DNA of 64,000 bases from Akebia trifoliata (Eukaryota; Streptophyta; Magnoliopsida; Ranunculales; Lardizabalaceae), in contig CM030707.1 in assembly GCA_017979445.1 (NCBI GenBank), positions 25,761,756-25,825,755 on the forward strand, given 5' to 3'. The translations under genes were made by a program, and so were the position numbers. Below are positions 43,159 through 55,760 of this stretch, one piece after another. The notes under the pieces are model-generated. The model ran no database searches, was not told the DNA's origin, and saw nothing but the letters and a program-made list of their open reading frames with translations. The stretch's first letter is position 1; every line of letters begins with the position of its first letter.

Positions 43159-46100
43159 ATTATTCGATTTCTTTTGATTATGAAAAGTTAAATTTTTTTT
43201 ATATTCAGTTTTAGTAGGATCTAGGATTTTAATTAACAGTTTATATAAAATTAATTTAAATTTTGATTATGCCCCAGTCTTTATTTTCCTTGCATTTGAA
43301 TAATGATTTGGAATGTGGCTTGATGAATGAAAAGTCCTTCATTTTGTGGCATTAACATCTAGCACATCTCTTGATCTAGGATAAAAAGATTAATGAAACA
43401 CAAAATTTTGAATAATTTGAATTTCACAGATTTCTCGATATGCGTGGATTGCATTAAAGAAAACCAAACCAAACATATTAAAAAAGAAATCACAAGAAGT
43501 GAAAAACATCTTGAGATCATACACACTAACATTTGTAGACCCTTTCGCACTACATGTTTAAGTGGAGAAAGATACTTCGTCACCTTTATATATGACCTCC
43601 CTAAGTTTGGTTATGTATATCTGATTCAAAAAAAATCTCAGTCTATAGATTTCCTCAAGACATATATATATATAATTGAGGTAGAATAACAGTTAGATAG
43701 AAAGGTTAAAATAGTGAGGTTAGAAAGAGGGGATGAATACTATGGTAGATTTAATGAATCAGGTCAGAATCCTTATCCTTTTGATAAACTCTTAGAAAAA
43801 TTAGGTATGTGTGCACAATATACAATATCTAGCACGCCTTAGCAAAATGATGTAGCTGAAAGGCATAATCATACACTTATGATTATGGTTAGGTCTGTGA
43901 TAAGTTATTCAATAATTCTAGAATTCTTGTGGGGAGAAACATTAAAGACCGTAATGTATATCTTAAATAGGGATCCTACTAATGCAGTTACTAAAACTCC
44001 TTTCGAGTTATGGATTGGTAGGAAACCTAATTTAAGACATTTACATGCTTAAGGTTACCCAGCGAAAGCAATGATTTATAGTCCACAATAAAAGAAATTA
44101 TATCCCAAAACTATTTTTGGATATTTTATTGGTTATCTAGAAAAGTTTAAAGAATACAAATTCTATTGCCTTAACCATAATACGAAAATAGTTAAAATAA
44201 AAAATGCCAAATTCTTGAGAAATGGTGAGATTATTAAGAGTGTAGAACCAAGTAAAATAACTCTCGAAAAAGTAAGATTGGATATCCTACCACCTCTTAA
44301 TCTTCAAGAAATTGTTGATTCTCAAGATGTTCAACAACTTGAGGAGCATAAACAATAGTTTGAGTAAGTTGGTTCATTATTCTATCAAGACTTAACCATT
44401 GTAGTTGAAGATTCACCACCAGTAATTATGAGAATATCTCTTAGATAAAGGAGACCTACCATTTCAGATGATTATGTGGTGTATCTATAGGAATCAAATT
44501 TCTATATTAGGATAAATAAAGATCTAGTTACATTTTCACAAACAATGAAAAATAATAATTCTATTAAGAGGATGGATGCCATAAAAAGTAGTTAAAATTT
44601 ATGGTAAAAGTAAGAAAGTTTACTGTAAATGGGTCATCAAGACCAAATGTGATACAAAAGGCAATGTTAAACGATTTAAAACCAAACTTATAACCAAAGG
44701 TTTTACTTAGAAGGAAGGTTTCAATTACCTAGAGACTTTCTTTCCAATTTCAAATAAAGACTTACTAAGAATCATTATGGCATTGTTGGCTCATTATGAT
44801 TTAGAGTGATACCAAATGGATGTGAAAAAGGCTTTTTTAAATAGGAGTTTGGATGCAAAAATTTATATGGAACAACTTGAAGGATTTACAAAAAAAAAAA
44901 AGGAAAAGAAAAGTTATCCTACAGACTTAAGAAATCCATTTGTGGACTTAAACAAACTTCAAGGCAATGGTATATGAAGTTTAATGATACTATTACCACT
45001 TTTAGATTTAAAGAAAACATTGTTGACTAGTGTATATATTTAGAGATTAATATGAGTAAGTTTATTATTTTGGTCATATATGTGGATGATAGTCTATTAG
45101 CTAGTAGTGTTCTTGGTTTGCTACACAAAATCAAGAATTATCTCACTAAGAATTTTAAGATGGTTGATATGGGTGAGGCAACATATGTAATTGGTATAAA
45201 AATCCTTAGGAATCGATTTCAAGGGTTATTAAGGTTGTTTCAAAAATGATATATCAATCGAGTACTTTAAAAAAGATATAATCTACAATCATATTTTATT
45301 GGTGACGCATTTATCAAGAAAGGAAATAAGTTCAACTTGATACAATGTCCGTAAAATGATTTAGAAATGGAGTAGATAGAGGATATTACATACACTTCAG
45401 GCATTAGAAGTTTGATGTACGCTTAGACACATACCAGACCGAATATCAATTTTGTAGTTGGAATTTTAGGTAGATAACAGAGTAACCCAAGAATAGATCA
45501 TTGGAAAGTTGCAAAAAAGGTTATGAGATATCTGCAAGGGACGAAATATTATATGCTTACTTATAGGAGATCAGATCATCTAGAGGTGATCGAGTACTCG
45601 GATTCAGATTTTACCAGATGCTCTAATAATAGAAAACCTACATTGGATTTTGTTTTTCTACTAGTGGGTGGAGCTATCTCGTGGAAGAGTATAAAATAGA
45701 GTATTATTGCTTCATTTACTATGGAGGCTGAATTCATGGCATACTTTGGGGTTGTCGACTCTATAGTTAGGTCGTTGAAGATATATTATGATAATACCGT
45801 AACTGTATTCTTCTCTAATAATAGAAAGTACTCGAACAATGCAAAACACATGGAAGTCAAGTACTTGGTAGTTACAGAAAGAGTCTAGAAATAATTAGTA
45901 TTAGTAAAGAACATTAGTATCACTCAAATGATAGTTGATCCATTGACAGAGGAATTATCATCAAAACTTACAACGAACATGTTATCTAGATGGGTATTTT
46001 GGGTAAATATTTTATGTATTTAGATTAGATTATTTTGAAGTGATTATGTAATTGACATTAACATTAGTATTAAATAAAGTTTGTTTCTGCTTATTTCCTA

Positions 46101-46456
46101 TTTATATTTATATTATGCATATTCTGTTTTAGATTTAAGTAACACAAGAAATGTCTTGACAAGACAAATGACAAGGGCACAATTGAAGGCTATATTAGAA
46201 AATGTATTAATGGTGTGGTACATGGAAGGAAATATGGCATATATGACAGACAATTGCCATTACTCACATTAGTATCTACTCGAAATATGACATTATAGAT
46301 ACTAATTGAATATTGGGAATATTGTCAAGTTTTAAAATTCGTGATCACGTGTAAAATCATTTGGTTTATAGAATCCTAAATTAAGTATTTTTCAAAATTG
46401 TTTTGTAAAAGAAAATTCACATTAACACAATCGGTTTAATGAGCAAAGTGGGAGGA
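43159..46456 (+). pseudogene. Cop: Ty1/Copia pol remnant (integrase, RT, RNase H)
   Basis: Order is integrase then reverse transcriptase, as in Copia. 43270-43500: LNNDLECGLMNEKSFILWH, FSICVDCIKENQTKHIKK (GAG-pre-integrase zinc motif). Integrase core: IHTNIC (first D to N), LERGDEYYG, NDVAERHNHTL; then ELWIGRKPNLRHLHA. RT: YVDD at 45079-45090, then VDMGEATYVIGIKI. RNase H near 45590-45900: EYSDSDFT, GGAISWKSIK, SFTMEAEFMA, YYDNTVTVFF, AKHMEVKYLVV. There are many stops and frameshifts. gag and 5' LTR are missing because Og-0 interrupts the element at its left edge. Copia sub-lineage not assigned. Confidence 0.88.
46445..46456 (+). other. Cop polypurine tract
   Basis: aaagtgggagga directly before the LTR start TGTTAGA. 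Confidence 0.75.
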
Positions 46457-46998
46457 TGTTAGAACCCAATTCGTGTGGTCCATTGACCTCACAATTTTAG
46501 TAGTTTTACTTGCACATGGATTTTAATATTAAAGATGTTAATATTAAAATTGACTCCCAATATCGTTAGAATTAGTAACATACTTTTTTAAGTTTTGTAG
46601 AAATAGGAATCTTAGTAAGAGAGAAACTCTAGGCCTTCTATCTCTATCTATATAAGAAGATCAACACCCTAAAACATTGATAGAGTTATGAATATAGTGA
46701 TCTCCATCAATCACTGGGACCCTAGCAATCCAATTCGAGTGGAGAGAGAAGGTGAGTCTAGAACTAAAAGAATTTCGCATTGGAGTTTACGCACTTCTTT
46801 CATTAACAAGTGGATTGCGAAAGGCACACCTCTAATAAAACTTGGATCAACAATTTTGGTTATGGCACAAGGTAAGTACCCTAATTTTGATTCTTAGCAT
46901 TATGAATAGGTTCTTGAGATATAAGTATGATTTTTAATCCTATTGAGAATTATAGAATAATATATATGTTAAAGATTTTGTATGCTTAAAATCTAACA
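46457..46998 (+). mobile_element. Cop 3' LTR
   Basis: 542 bp with ends TGTTAGA...TCTAACA. It contains a TATA-like 'ctatataag' near 46647. The short ORF 46688-46897 is LTR sequence and no gene. Confidence 0.85.
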
Positions 46999-47249
46999 AG
47001 GTGGAAATGGTAGTTGGGCATATGTTTGTTGTGTATTGGTAGCTAAGTATGAGGTGACTACTATTATGTTGCCAATAGACATGAAGAAACAAGTGTAGTA
47101 CACGGGTGTATTAGCTATTGTATTTGAAAGAAATTAAGGAACAATTGTAAGATGGAGATGGTCGCTTGTTATCGAGGTAGATGGACTGAATGTGCTGCTA
47201 TTATATGTAAAGTAAGGTTAAGTGGCAAGGCAATGAAGACTATAACTAT
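46999..47249. other. Unassigned spacer
   Basis: 251 bp between the Cop LTR and Tat-B LTR. No homology to the rest of the window and no ORF worth calling. Confidence 0.5.
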
Positions 47250-47827
47250 TGTAGAGGAAAATAATTGATCAATTATCTAGATCGTATACGTGTCCAGGTC
47301 AATTAAGTAGTGCCATGTGCAAATCAGCATACAGACGCTACCCAGCAGTAAGGCAGGTCAGAACAGAAAACACTTAGTCTGACTAAAAGGGCAGCACAAC
47401 ATTGAATAAGACCTGGTCTGACAAGAAAGGCAGACTTAGTCGAAGAATACCCGTAATCCTGATATGCGCATGTCAATCCCATAGATCTTAAAGAAGATCT
47501 CCCTAGTATAGCATATCCAATCTAGAAGATCCCCATTCCATTTTAGATCCAAATAATTAGAAGATTCCCCGGAATCACCCTCCGTGAGAAGGGAAAATCT
47601 TGATTCGCAAGAAAAATCCATAAATAACAAGAATAACATAGAAGAAATGATATTTTGATAGATTGGAGGTCTAACCAGTTTCTTGGATTATTCCTCTATT
47701 TCTCTAACTTGAGTGTTGGAAAAATTTTGGCAAGTACCATGCCGGCATTAATGAGAAGATGGAAAAATTGACTTTGGACCTATGAAGCAAAGTTCATCAG
47801 TACCGTTCACCGAATTTTGACCACACA
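47250..47827 (+). mobile_element. Tat-B 5' LTR
   Basis: 578 bp, TGTAGAGG to CACACA, same family as 25024-25580. A TATA-like 'ccataaata' lies near 47620. Confidence 0.85.
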
Positions 47828-47831
47828 AATC

Positions 47832-47850
47832 TAGCACCGTCTGTGGGAAA
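47832..47850 (+). other. Tat-B primer-binding site
   Basis: tagcaccgtctgtgggaa, four bases after the LTR. It differs at few positions from tggcgccgtctgtgggaa, common in Tat-lineage plant elements. Confidence 0.7.
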
Positions 47851-47879
47851 CCAATAGTATATTGATTCCAGTTGAAACA

Positions 47880-48730
47880 ATGGGAAGATCCACTAGAACA
47901 ACCGAAGTCAATGCACCACCATCCGTGGAACCAGCCGTTGATGCTCAACTCTTGGCAATGTTAGAAGCCATGAGTAAGCAACAAGAGGAAATACAGAAAA
48001 AGATGGAAGACTTGGCCAAATAGAATCGGAACCTGAGTCAGCGTCTTGAGAACCAACAACCAGCAAGACAAGATCTCCCATTGAGAGATCCTCAACCTCC
48101 TACTGAAGATTATTACGCTTCAAATGTAGAAGGAAGCTCTCAACCATTGTTCTCAACGAGAGAAGGGGAGACAGAAGTTGCCACTGCAACTACTCGAGCA
48201 GAACCCATAATGGGTCTGACTCGAGAGGAGATTAGAGAGATGATTTGAAAAGAGAATGAAACGATAAAGAGTGTAAATATTGGCACAATGGCAACGCAAG
48301 CTGTCAGGGGAATTCAAAGGTCTCCCTTTACAGCGAAGATCTTGGCGGTAGAAATTTCGAAGAAGTTTATGTCGCCACATTTCACTCCTTATTCAGGAAT
48401 AAAAGACTCAATAGAACATCTACTCTTCTTTTGACAGGTACTTGCTTTATGGGAAGGAAACGAGGGTTTAATGTGCAAGTTGTTCCCTTCTAGCCTATAG
48501 GGAAATACATTAACTTGGTTCCACAAGTTGCCATGTGGATTAGTAGCTTCTTACGAGGAGTTTTGTATTGCATTTGTAACACGGTACATTGGCAACAGAA
48601 AGATTGGTGGAGACATAGACATTTTACTCAGCATGAGACTACAGTCTGGGAAAGACCTCAGAAAGTTTACAAGGAGACATTAGATTGGAAGATGATCTCC
48701 AAAATTCGATTGGGAAGAGCAAAGTAATAC
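47880..48730 (+). pseudogene. Tat-B gag
   Basis: ATG at 47880: MGRSTRTTEVNAPPSVEPAV, a coiled-coil-like EAMSKQQEEIQKKMEDLAK, in-frame TAG at 48021, TGA at 48246, then the capsid-like part: FTAKILAVEISKKFMSPHFT, YSGIKDSIEHLLFF, CKLFPSSL, TLTWFHKLPCGLVASYEEFC, IAFVTRYIGNRK, LLSMRLQSGKDLRKF. This is the retrotrans_gag pattern of Tat elements (P.F..Y.G..DP..HL..F, K.FP.SL.G.A..WF..LP). Non-functional. Confidence 0.82.
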
Positions 48731-49870
48731 ACACTATGGGGAAACCCAATAAACAACATCAATCACAATAGTAAAGGAGGAGGAGACCACTCGAGCAAGA
48801 CAAGAAACAGAGGAGATAGGTAACATACCCCTAATGAGATTTTACTGCTCATCACGAATAAGCCTTACTTTGAATGGCTAGTGCCACTTCCTCGAGGTTA
48901 GATAAATCGAGATGAGCAATACTGCGAATATCACAAGGTATGGGCACATACCACCAACAGGTGCCAGACATTGAGAAGGTTTCTGTAGAGGTTGGCAAAG
49001 TAGGACAGACTAAGGGATTTACCCATAAGATAGAGGGAGAATACACCTTGAGACAAGAATCAAAGGCCTGATCAGCCACCTGTTGAAGAGCATGATGGAA
49101 GGGTAGCAATTATGCATATTGTCCTTAAGTAGGAGAGTAGAAGGTCAAGCCTGAAAAGGGCTGACGAAATAACCAAGAGGCGGCGAGCAAAGCACCTTGC
49201 ACACGTTTACACAACAAGAAACAAACCCATAGAGTAGATAGAGTCCTACAGAAAGCAGACCGTGGCTTTCACGGACAAGGATCTGGAGGGGGTAATGAGG
49301 CTCCATTATGATGCATTGGTGGGTAGGCACCTTCACTCTTAAGAGGGTGTTGATTGACAGCAGTAGTTCTATCGACATTTTGTATGCTTTGGTCTTTTTG
49401 AAGATGGGTCTTAGCAAAAATATGTTCACCTAAGCAGGAGCCCCTTTAATTGGATTTGATGGGAGAACAAGCCAATTGTGGGGAGAAATAGTCTTTGCCT
49501 GTACAGGCAAGACTAACAGCCTCGCTAACCAGGTTCATGATCATTGAAGCGAGTTCTCCATACAATGCCATCCTAGGCAAGTGGTGGACACATGAGATAA
49601 AGGCCATTCATTTAACATACTACTAGGTCTTGAGGTTCCCAACATTGCAAGGGATATGGAATATAAAAGGGGGTCAGGTGGCACCCCAATTGTACACGCT
49701 GGATAAGGAGGAGCTCTCCGAAGATAACGTTTAGTAATAGTAGTTATAGTAGGGGAAAATCGAGCCGGGAGAACCCCCATGCTGGAAAACATCCAAATGG
49801 TGGATATAGGAAAAGGTACGCAAATCGGGATAGGAGAGGAATTGGAGTCGGAAGAACTGAAAGAGCTAAC
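48731..49870 (+). pseudogene. Tat-B gag C-terminus and protease
   Basis: Badly broken. Aspartic protease trace at about 49346-49420: GVLIDSSSSIDILYALVFLK, KMGLSKNMF, where intact Tat proteases have VLVD.GSS.DIL; then GAPLIGFDGRTSQLWGEI (about 49437-49490). The cysteine knuckle of gag is not clear. ORFs on the minus strand here are shadows. Confidence 0.65.
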
Positions 49871-50660
49871 AGATTGCCTAAGGAAGAATTGGGATGTTTT
49901 TGCACAGTCCATAGAAGAAATGACGGGATCAACCCAGAAGTGATCTGCCACCACTTGAACGTGGAATCAACTATCAAGCTAGTGAAACAGAAGCCAAGGA
50001 GATTAGTATCACGATTCAGAAAAACGGTAAACAAAGAGGTGGCAAGTTTATCAAAGCAAGGTTTATTAGGGAAGTACAATTTCCTGATTGAATATGAAAT
50101 ATTGTAGTAGTGCCAAAGAAGAATGGGAAAGTTAGAGTATATATTGACTTTATAAATCTAAGTAAGGATTGTAGTAAGGGTAGTTTTCCTATGCCGAGGA
50201 TAGACCAGTTGGTAGAGGCAACTTCAAGCCATGAAAGGTTGTCTTTCATAGATGGCTATTCAAGCTACAATCAGATATAGCTTAACCTAGCATATCAAGA
50301 GAAAATAACCTTTATACCAAGTAAGGGCTCTACTACTACAAAGTTATGCCATTCAAATAGAAAAATACAGGAACAACTTATCAGAGGCTGTTAACAGAAC
50401 TCTTCAAAGATCTATTAGGGAAGATCGTAGAAGTCTATATTGATGACATGTTGGTGAAGAGTAATAAGAAGGAAGATCATGCTATTGATCTAGAAGAGGT
50501 CTTTTCACGAGTGATAAATGTTAGGATGAAGCTCAACCTGGAGAAATACACTTTTGCATTAACTTCAGGAAAGTTCTTGGGCTACCTAGTTACAAAAAGA
50601 GGTGTATAAGCCAACCTGGATCAAATCAGAGCTTTACTAGAAATGTCCTCCCCAAAAATG
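49871..50660 (+). pseudogene. Tat-B reverse transcriptase
   Basis: Entry segment GINPEVICHHLNVESTIKLV, then after frame changes VVVPKKNGKVRVYIDFINLS, FPMPRIDQLVEATSSHERLS and FIDGYSSYNQI, and the catalytic block VEVYIDDMLVKSNKKEDHA with YIDD at 50436-50447, then KYTFALTSGKFLGYLVTKRG. This is the Ty3/Gypsy RT order with the YIDD box. Several frameshifts and stops. Confidence 0.88.
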
Positions 50661-51066
50661 CAGAAACAAGTCAAAAAGTTAACGGGAAAACACCAAGTTC
50701 GAGTACACAGAGGAGTGTGAGCAAGCTTTCATAAAGTTCAAGAAATATCTAGGCAGACTGCCTATACTCTCCAAACCAGAAGTGGGAGAGGAACTAGGAT
50801 TGTACCTAACTATTTTAGAATGTGCACTTAGTTTAGTCTTGGTCAGGGCTGAGACAATAGTAGAACAGCCTATCTATGTCTTGAGCGAGACCTTCATCGA
50901 TGTAGAAACACATTATTCCAAAATTGAGAATATGGGATTAGCTTTAGTTTACATAACTTTATGTTTAAGATCGTACTACAAGGTGCATCGAGTACAGGTC
51001 ATCATAGAATTTCCCTTAAAGTCTGTTTTAGGAAAGACGAAAGGATCAGGCAAAATAACAAAGTAG
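50661..51066 (+). pseudogene. Tat-B RNase H (RT-linked)
   Basis: ALSLVLVRAE, QPIYVLSETFIDVETHYSKI, LALVYITLCLRSYYKVHRVQ: the pattern of the Gypsy RNase H / connection region (PVYY.S..L..AE..Y...EK...AL). Open from 50782 to 51064. Confidence 0.75.
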
Positions 51067-51108
51067 GCTGTACAACTTGCAAAGTTTGGACTTGACTATC
51101 AACATAGA

Positions 51109-51640
51109 GTGTGTTTAAAAGGCCAAGTAGTGGTAGATTTTTGGGAAGACTTTCTAGTAAAGGAAAGAGTAGATCTGTTGGTAGAAGAGTTGGAACATGT
51201 TGAAAATGGACAAGAAGGGAATAACCATCCAGAATGGAGAGTCTACATGGATGGGTCTTCAAACTTGGAAGGATTAAGAATAAGAGTGGTACTAATCACT
51301 CCTAGTAGTTCTAAGATAGAGAAGACAGTCAGACTGGGATTCAGAGCATCAAATAGTGAAGTGGAATATGAGGCAATGTTGCTCGACCTCAATTCATTGA
51401 TAAGGCTGGGAGTAACTAAGGCTACAGTCTATAGAGACTCACAGTTAGTAGTTAACCATGTCAACAGGACGTTTGAATCACGAGATCCCAGGATGCAGCT
51501 TTACCTAGAGAAAGTCAAGTATGCCATACTTTAAGCTAGGAAAGTCATAATAGAGCACATACCAACAACAGACAACAGACATGCAGATGCCCTAGCCTTC
51601 ATAGCCTTAATGTTGGCTAGAAAAAATAAGAGAGAATTGT
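51109..51640 (+). pseudogene. Tat-B second RNase H (aRNH type)
   Basis: After LLVEELEHVENGQEG comes WRVYMDGSSN, KTVRLGFRASNSEVEYEAML, VTKATVYRDSQLVVNHVN and, past an in-frame stop at 51532, ADALAFIA. DGS, E in the VEYEA block, DSQLVV and the ADALA aspartate are the four active-site positions of the aRNH-type RNase H. This extra domain between RNase H and integrase marks the Tat lineage. Confidence 0.88.
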
Positions 51641-51879
51641 AATTAGGCTACAAGAAAGACCCGTAATAGACGAACCAAAATTGGTCAATATGATAGCTAT
51701 AGTAGGAGATCATGCATGGACGAGCCTGATTTTTGCCTTTGTACAGTTAAGAGTGTTTCCCGACAATCCAAAGGAGGCAAGACGCCTAAAGAACCAAGTA
51801 GAGAGATAGACTATCCTGGATGGAAAACTTTACAGGAAGTCAATAGGAGAGCTATTCCTACGTTGTCTAACGTTAGAAG

Positions 51880-52940
51880 AGGCAAATGATGTATTAGACG
51901 AGATCCACGAAGGAGATTGTGGGAATCATTTAGGGACAAGGTCTTTGACCCACCAAGTACTCTCCCAAGGTATTTTAGGCCATATTTGTAAAAGGACGCA
52001 ACTCTGCACGTCAAGCATTGTAACAATTGCCAAAGACATGGGAGAGTAATCCAACAGCTGGCAATGCAATCAATACCCTCATCAACCCTTGACCATTTGC
52101 ACAATGGGGGATTGATCTAGTAGGCATACTGCCTAGGGTACCAGGTAACCTAACTTTCTTGTTGGTGGCGACAGATTGCTTTACTAAGTGGGCGGAAGTA
52201 CTCCCTCTAACTAGAATTCACCAACAGGAAGTTCAGAAGTTCCTATGGGAAAATATAATATATCGATTTGATCTGCCACGTACTATAGTCTTAGACAATG
52301 AGAGACAATTTGCAGGAGAGCAGGTCAAAGATTTTTGTAGAGAGCATGGGATAATGAAGTTATTTTACACGCCACAGTATCCACAAGGCAACGAACAAGC
52401 TGAAGCCACAAACAAAATACTAATAGATACGCTAAAGAATAGGTTGGGAGAAGTAAAGGGAAGATGGACAACGGTCTTGCATGATGTGTTATGGGCCCTC
52501 CAGGACAACTGCCAGAACTTCCATAAGAATGACTCAATTCGTCATGGCCTATGGTATGGAGGCAGTGATACCAATAGAAAATAACTTCCCCACAATAAGA
52601 TCAAAAGTAATGCAAACTAACTAGAACAATCAGTATATAATTACAGAATTAGATTTGCTAGAAGAAAAACGAGAAGCAGCATTAATAAGTCTACAAAGTT
52701 ATCATAAGTAACTATAAAATTACTTCAATAAGAGAGTCCGCCACAGGAAATTCAAAGAAGAAGACCTAGTGCTGTATAGAGTATTCAAAATACAAAATAG
52801 TGGAACAGTGGAAAGTTGGGTCCTAACTATAAAGGGCCATAAAAGGTAGCAAGAGTAGGCCAGAAAGGAATATATTACTTGGTGACAATGACCAGTCAAA
52901 AGTTGCCTAGATCGTGGAATACATGTAACCTAAAAATATA
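51880..52940 (+). pseudogene. Tat-B integrase
   Basis: Zinc-finger remnant IHEGDCGNHLGTRSLTHQ and NNCQRHG; core LLVATDCFTKWAEVLPLTRI, IVLDNERQFAGEQVKDFCRE, YPQGNEQAEATNKILID (D, D, E), then MAYGMEAVIPIENNFPTIR after a frameshift near 52535, LDLLEEKREAALI and RKFKEEDLVLYRVF. 52159-52584 is open in one frame. Typical Tat integrase, now broken. Confidence 0.88.
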
Positions 52941-53760
52941 TTATCAATAAAGAAATATGTTCTGATCACTAGTAGCCTACACGTGGGTATAATACTAAAG
53001 TTGGAACCCACCTAGATCTAGGCCTACTGGATCTTCTCTTCCTTAATTGGCAAAGTGAAAAGCTAGTCGGGGCCTTACTCTAATGAGAGTAATATAGCAC
53101 TAAAGTTGGATCCCACCTAGATCTAGGCCTACATGGGTCTTTTCTGCCTTAATTGGCAGGGTGAGAAGCTAGTCGGGATCCTACTCTAATGAGAGTAATA
53201 TAGCACTAAAGTTGAATCCCACCTAGATCTAGGCCTACGTGGGTCTTCTCTGCCTTAATTGGTAAGGTAAGAAGCTGGTCGAGGCCCTACTCTAACAAGA
53301 GTAGTATATCACTAAAGTTGGATCCTACCTAGATCCAGGCCTACGTGGGTCTTCTCTACTTTAACTAGTAGGGTAAGAAGCTGGTCGGGACCCTACTCTG
53401 ACAAGAGTTTTATAACATTGAAGATGAATCCCGCCTGGATTTGGGCCAACGTGGGTCTTTTCTGCCTTAATTGGCAGAATAAGAAGCTGGTTGGGGCCCA
53501 ACTTTATCACGAGTCAAGAGCACTAAAGATGAATCCCACCTAGATCCGGGTCTACGAGGATCTTCTCTACAGTAATTGATAGAGTAAGAAGCTGGTCGAG
53601 GTTCTACTCTGCCACGAATACAATAACATTGAAGATGTTCCTCACCTGGGTCCATGCCTACATAGGTCTTTTCTGCCTTAATTAGCAGAGTAAAAAGCTG
53701 GTCAGGACCATATTCTAGCGTGAGTAACATAGCACTGATAGGGGCTCTTTTTAGATTCTG
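52941..53760 (+). repeat. Tat-B 3'UTR 106-bp tandem repeats
   Basis: About seven monomers (from about 52985), period 106 (actaaag at 53099 and 53205). Core ccacctagatctaggcctacgtgggtcttctctgccttaattggcag...agaagctggtcg. Each contains a short hairpin; CTGCC (53144-53148) with GGCAG (53155-53159), and the compensated CTACT (53356-53360) with AGTAG (53367-53371). Tandem repeats after pol are known in Tat elements such as Retand. Confidence 0.93.
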
Positions 53761-54593
53761 ATCCTTGTAGCTTTCCTTTGCTTCAACTAGTAGAGCGAAG
53801 AATTGGACGACCATGCTCTATCCTGAGTGATAGAGCATAGAGATTTATTTAGCTGAAGAGCAAATCCTCGAAGTCATCCTCTACCTATGGTAAAGAGAAG
53901 ATTGTTGAACGACTACAGTTTTCTTTAGAATGATAAAAGTGTTATAAAATAGCCATTTTAGGAACAAGGTGAGTATTATGCCCTGAAAGCCATTAAGTTA
54001 TATGTTGCGTAACACTGAGTTAGAGCCTTCTTAATGGATAGGAACTCAAAAGTACCTCTCAAAAGAATATAAGATAATATTGTACAATTTTTTTTTACTA
54101 TGTATTCATTTATGAAAAGGTTCTACCTAAGTAAAAGTTACATAAAGTAGAACCTGGGAGACGAGATAGTAAATCTAAGTAGTGCAAGAAAATAGATCTG
54201 TTGAAGTATTTAATTATAACATAATGTTGAAATCTATGCTAAGTTAGAAAGTAGTTCAGCAGTTGAGTGTGCAGCACAAACAATATGGAAAAAGAAGCAC
54301 GAACATGCAAGTAGAGCATAATATTAAAGTCTATGCCAAACTAAAGAGTATATCAGTAGTTGAATGTGCAGCGCAAACAGTGCGAAAAAAGTAAAAGTTC
54401 ATATTGAAGGTAGATTAGTAGCTGGCTTAAAAACAAAGTGTTCATTAATAGCAATAAGAGTACAAGAGAAATCCCAAAGATGAGATAGTATAAAAAATAG
54501 CAGCAAAAATATAATACAGTTGAAACCAAGGAACAGATCTTCATTCAGCAACAGATAACTAGTTGGCAAAAGATGAAATCTCAACAAAGTATG
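53761..54593 (+). other. Tat-B 3'UTR, unique part
   Basis: Collinear with Tat-A 10641-11370, then stops near 54593 where the Tat-C sequence begins. Its own antisense ORF and 3' LTR are not in the window. Confidence 0.7.
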
Positions 54594-55760
54594 CCAATGG
54601 AATTTCATTCTTGGGGATATAGAGGCTCGAAGCATGCCAATGAAATTTCACAAAAGTAAAAGCATTGAAGAAGGTCCAATAGTGGATTATACACAGGTGG
54701 ATATGGAGCAGAATTGGAATGATGAGATCATGAAGTATTTGTAGGATGGTACCTTAATAGAAGACAAAATGAAGCATGGAAACTATAGTAGAAGGCAACT
54801 CGGTACCTCATCTTAAAGGGATAGATCTACAAAATGTCTGATAGAGCTCTACATCTTAGGTGTTTGGGTTTTGAGGAGCCCAAGCTCATTATACTAGAGA
54901 TACATGAGAGGGTCTGTGGTAACCACTCAAGAGAGAAGTCATCATCACACAAGACTACTACTAGCTATATATTTAGAAGGATGTCAAAAGGTAGGTGTAG
55001 AAGTGTGAAAAATATTAGAAGAGATACATCTAATGGCCAGTCCTTAGCTGTTTACCTTCTTAGTAAGGATATGCTACTTTATAAAATGGATCGAAACAAT
55101 CCCTTTAGCTCAAATCAGGGAAGATGATGTGATTAATTTTCTCTAGGAATAGATCATCACAAAATTTTGGAAACCTTATGATTTAATGACTAATAATAGG
55201 AAGCAATTCAAAGAGAAGTATGTCATGGCGTACTAGAAAGAGTACGGGATCAAAAGGTGGAACTTCACTCCAAGGTATCAATAAGGGGATGGTTACGTAA
55301 CAGCTTCAAACAAGAAAATCCTAGACACCTTGAAGAAGAAGCTAGACAATCATAAGGGAAAAACTACACATGAAGTGCACAATGTTCTCTAGGCTTACAA
55401 AACGACACTAAAATAAGGGACGAGGCTGTCTCTTTATGCCATCACCTATAAGAATGAAGCAGTCATCACAATGGAAGTCCAAGTATTGACAACTCAAACA
55501 CGTATTACTAAGGGTATGACTAAAATGAGTTCTTAGCTTGAAATTTGAATTGGATGAACAAGACTTGTGAGAGGGTACTAGAAATGCTAAGAAGGTACCA
55601 ATAAGAGCTAAAAAGATCTTATGATTGAAAAGTAAGGCAGAGAGTTTTCAAACCTAGGAAGTTAGGGTTTAGGAAGGTTTGCTAGAATACACATAAACCC
55701 GACAATAGAAAGTTTGGGGCGAGTTCGGAAGGGACCTATATTATAAATAAGCTCATGTAA
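54594..55760 (+). pseudogene. Tat-C integrase fragment
   Basis: KSIEEGPIVDYTQVDMEQNW and NDEIMKYL, then LHLRCLGFEEPKLIILEIHE and RVCGNHSREKSSSHK (zinc-finger region), DVINFL, KFWKPYDLMTNNRKQFKEKY, GYVTASNKKILDTLKKKLDN, LSLYAITYKNEAVITMEVQV. A second Tat-lineage integrase, from a family different from Tat-B by sequence. gag to RNase H are missing; the join to the Tat-B 3'UTR is abrupt. Many stops. Confidence 0.82.

Noticed and set aside
48852..50249. Several minus-strand ORFs
   Set aside because: Shadows of the broken Tat-B protease and reverse transcriptase on the plus strand.
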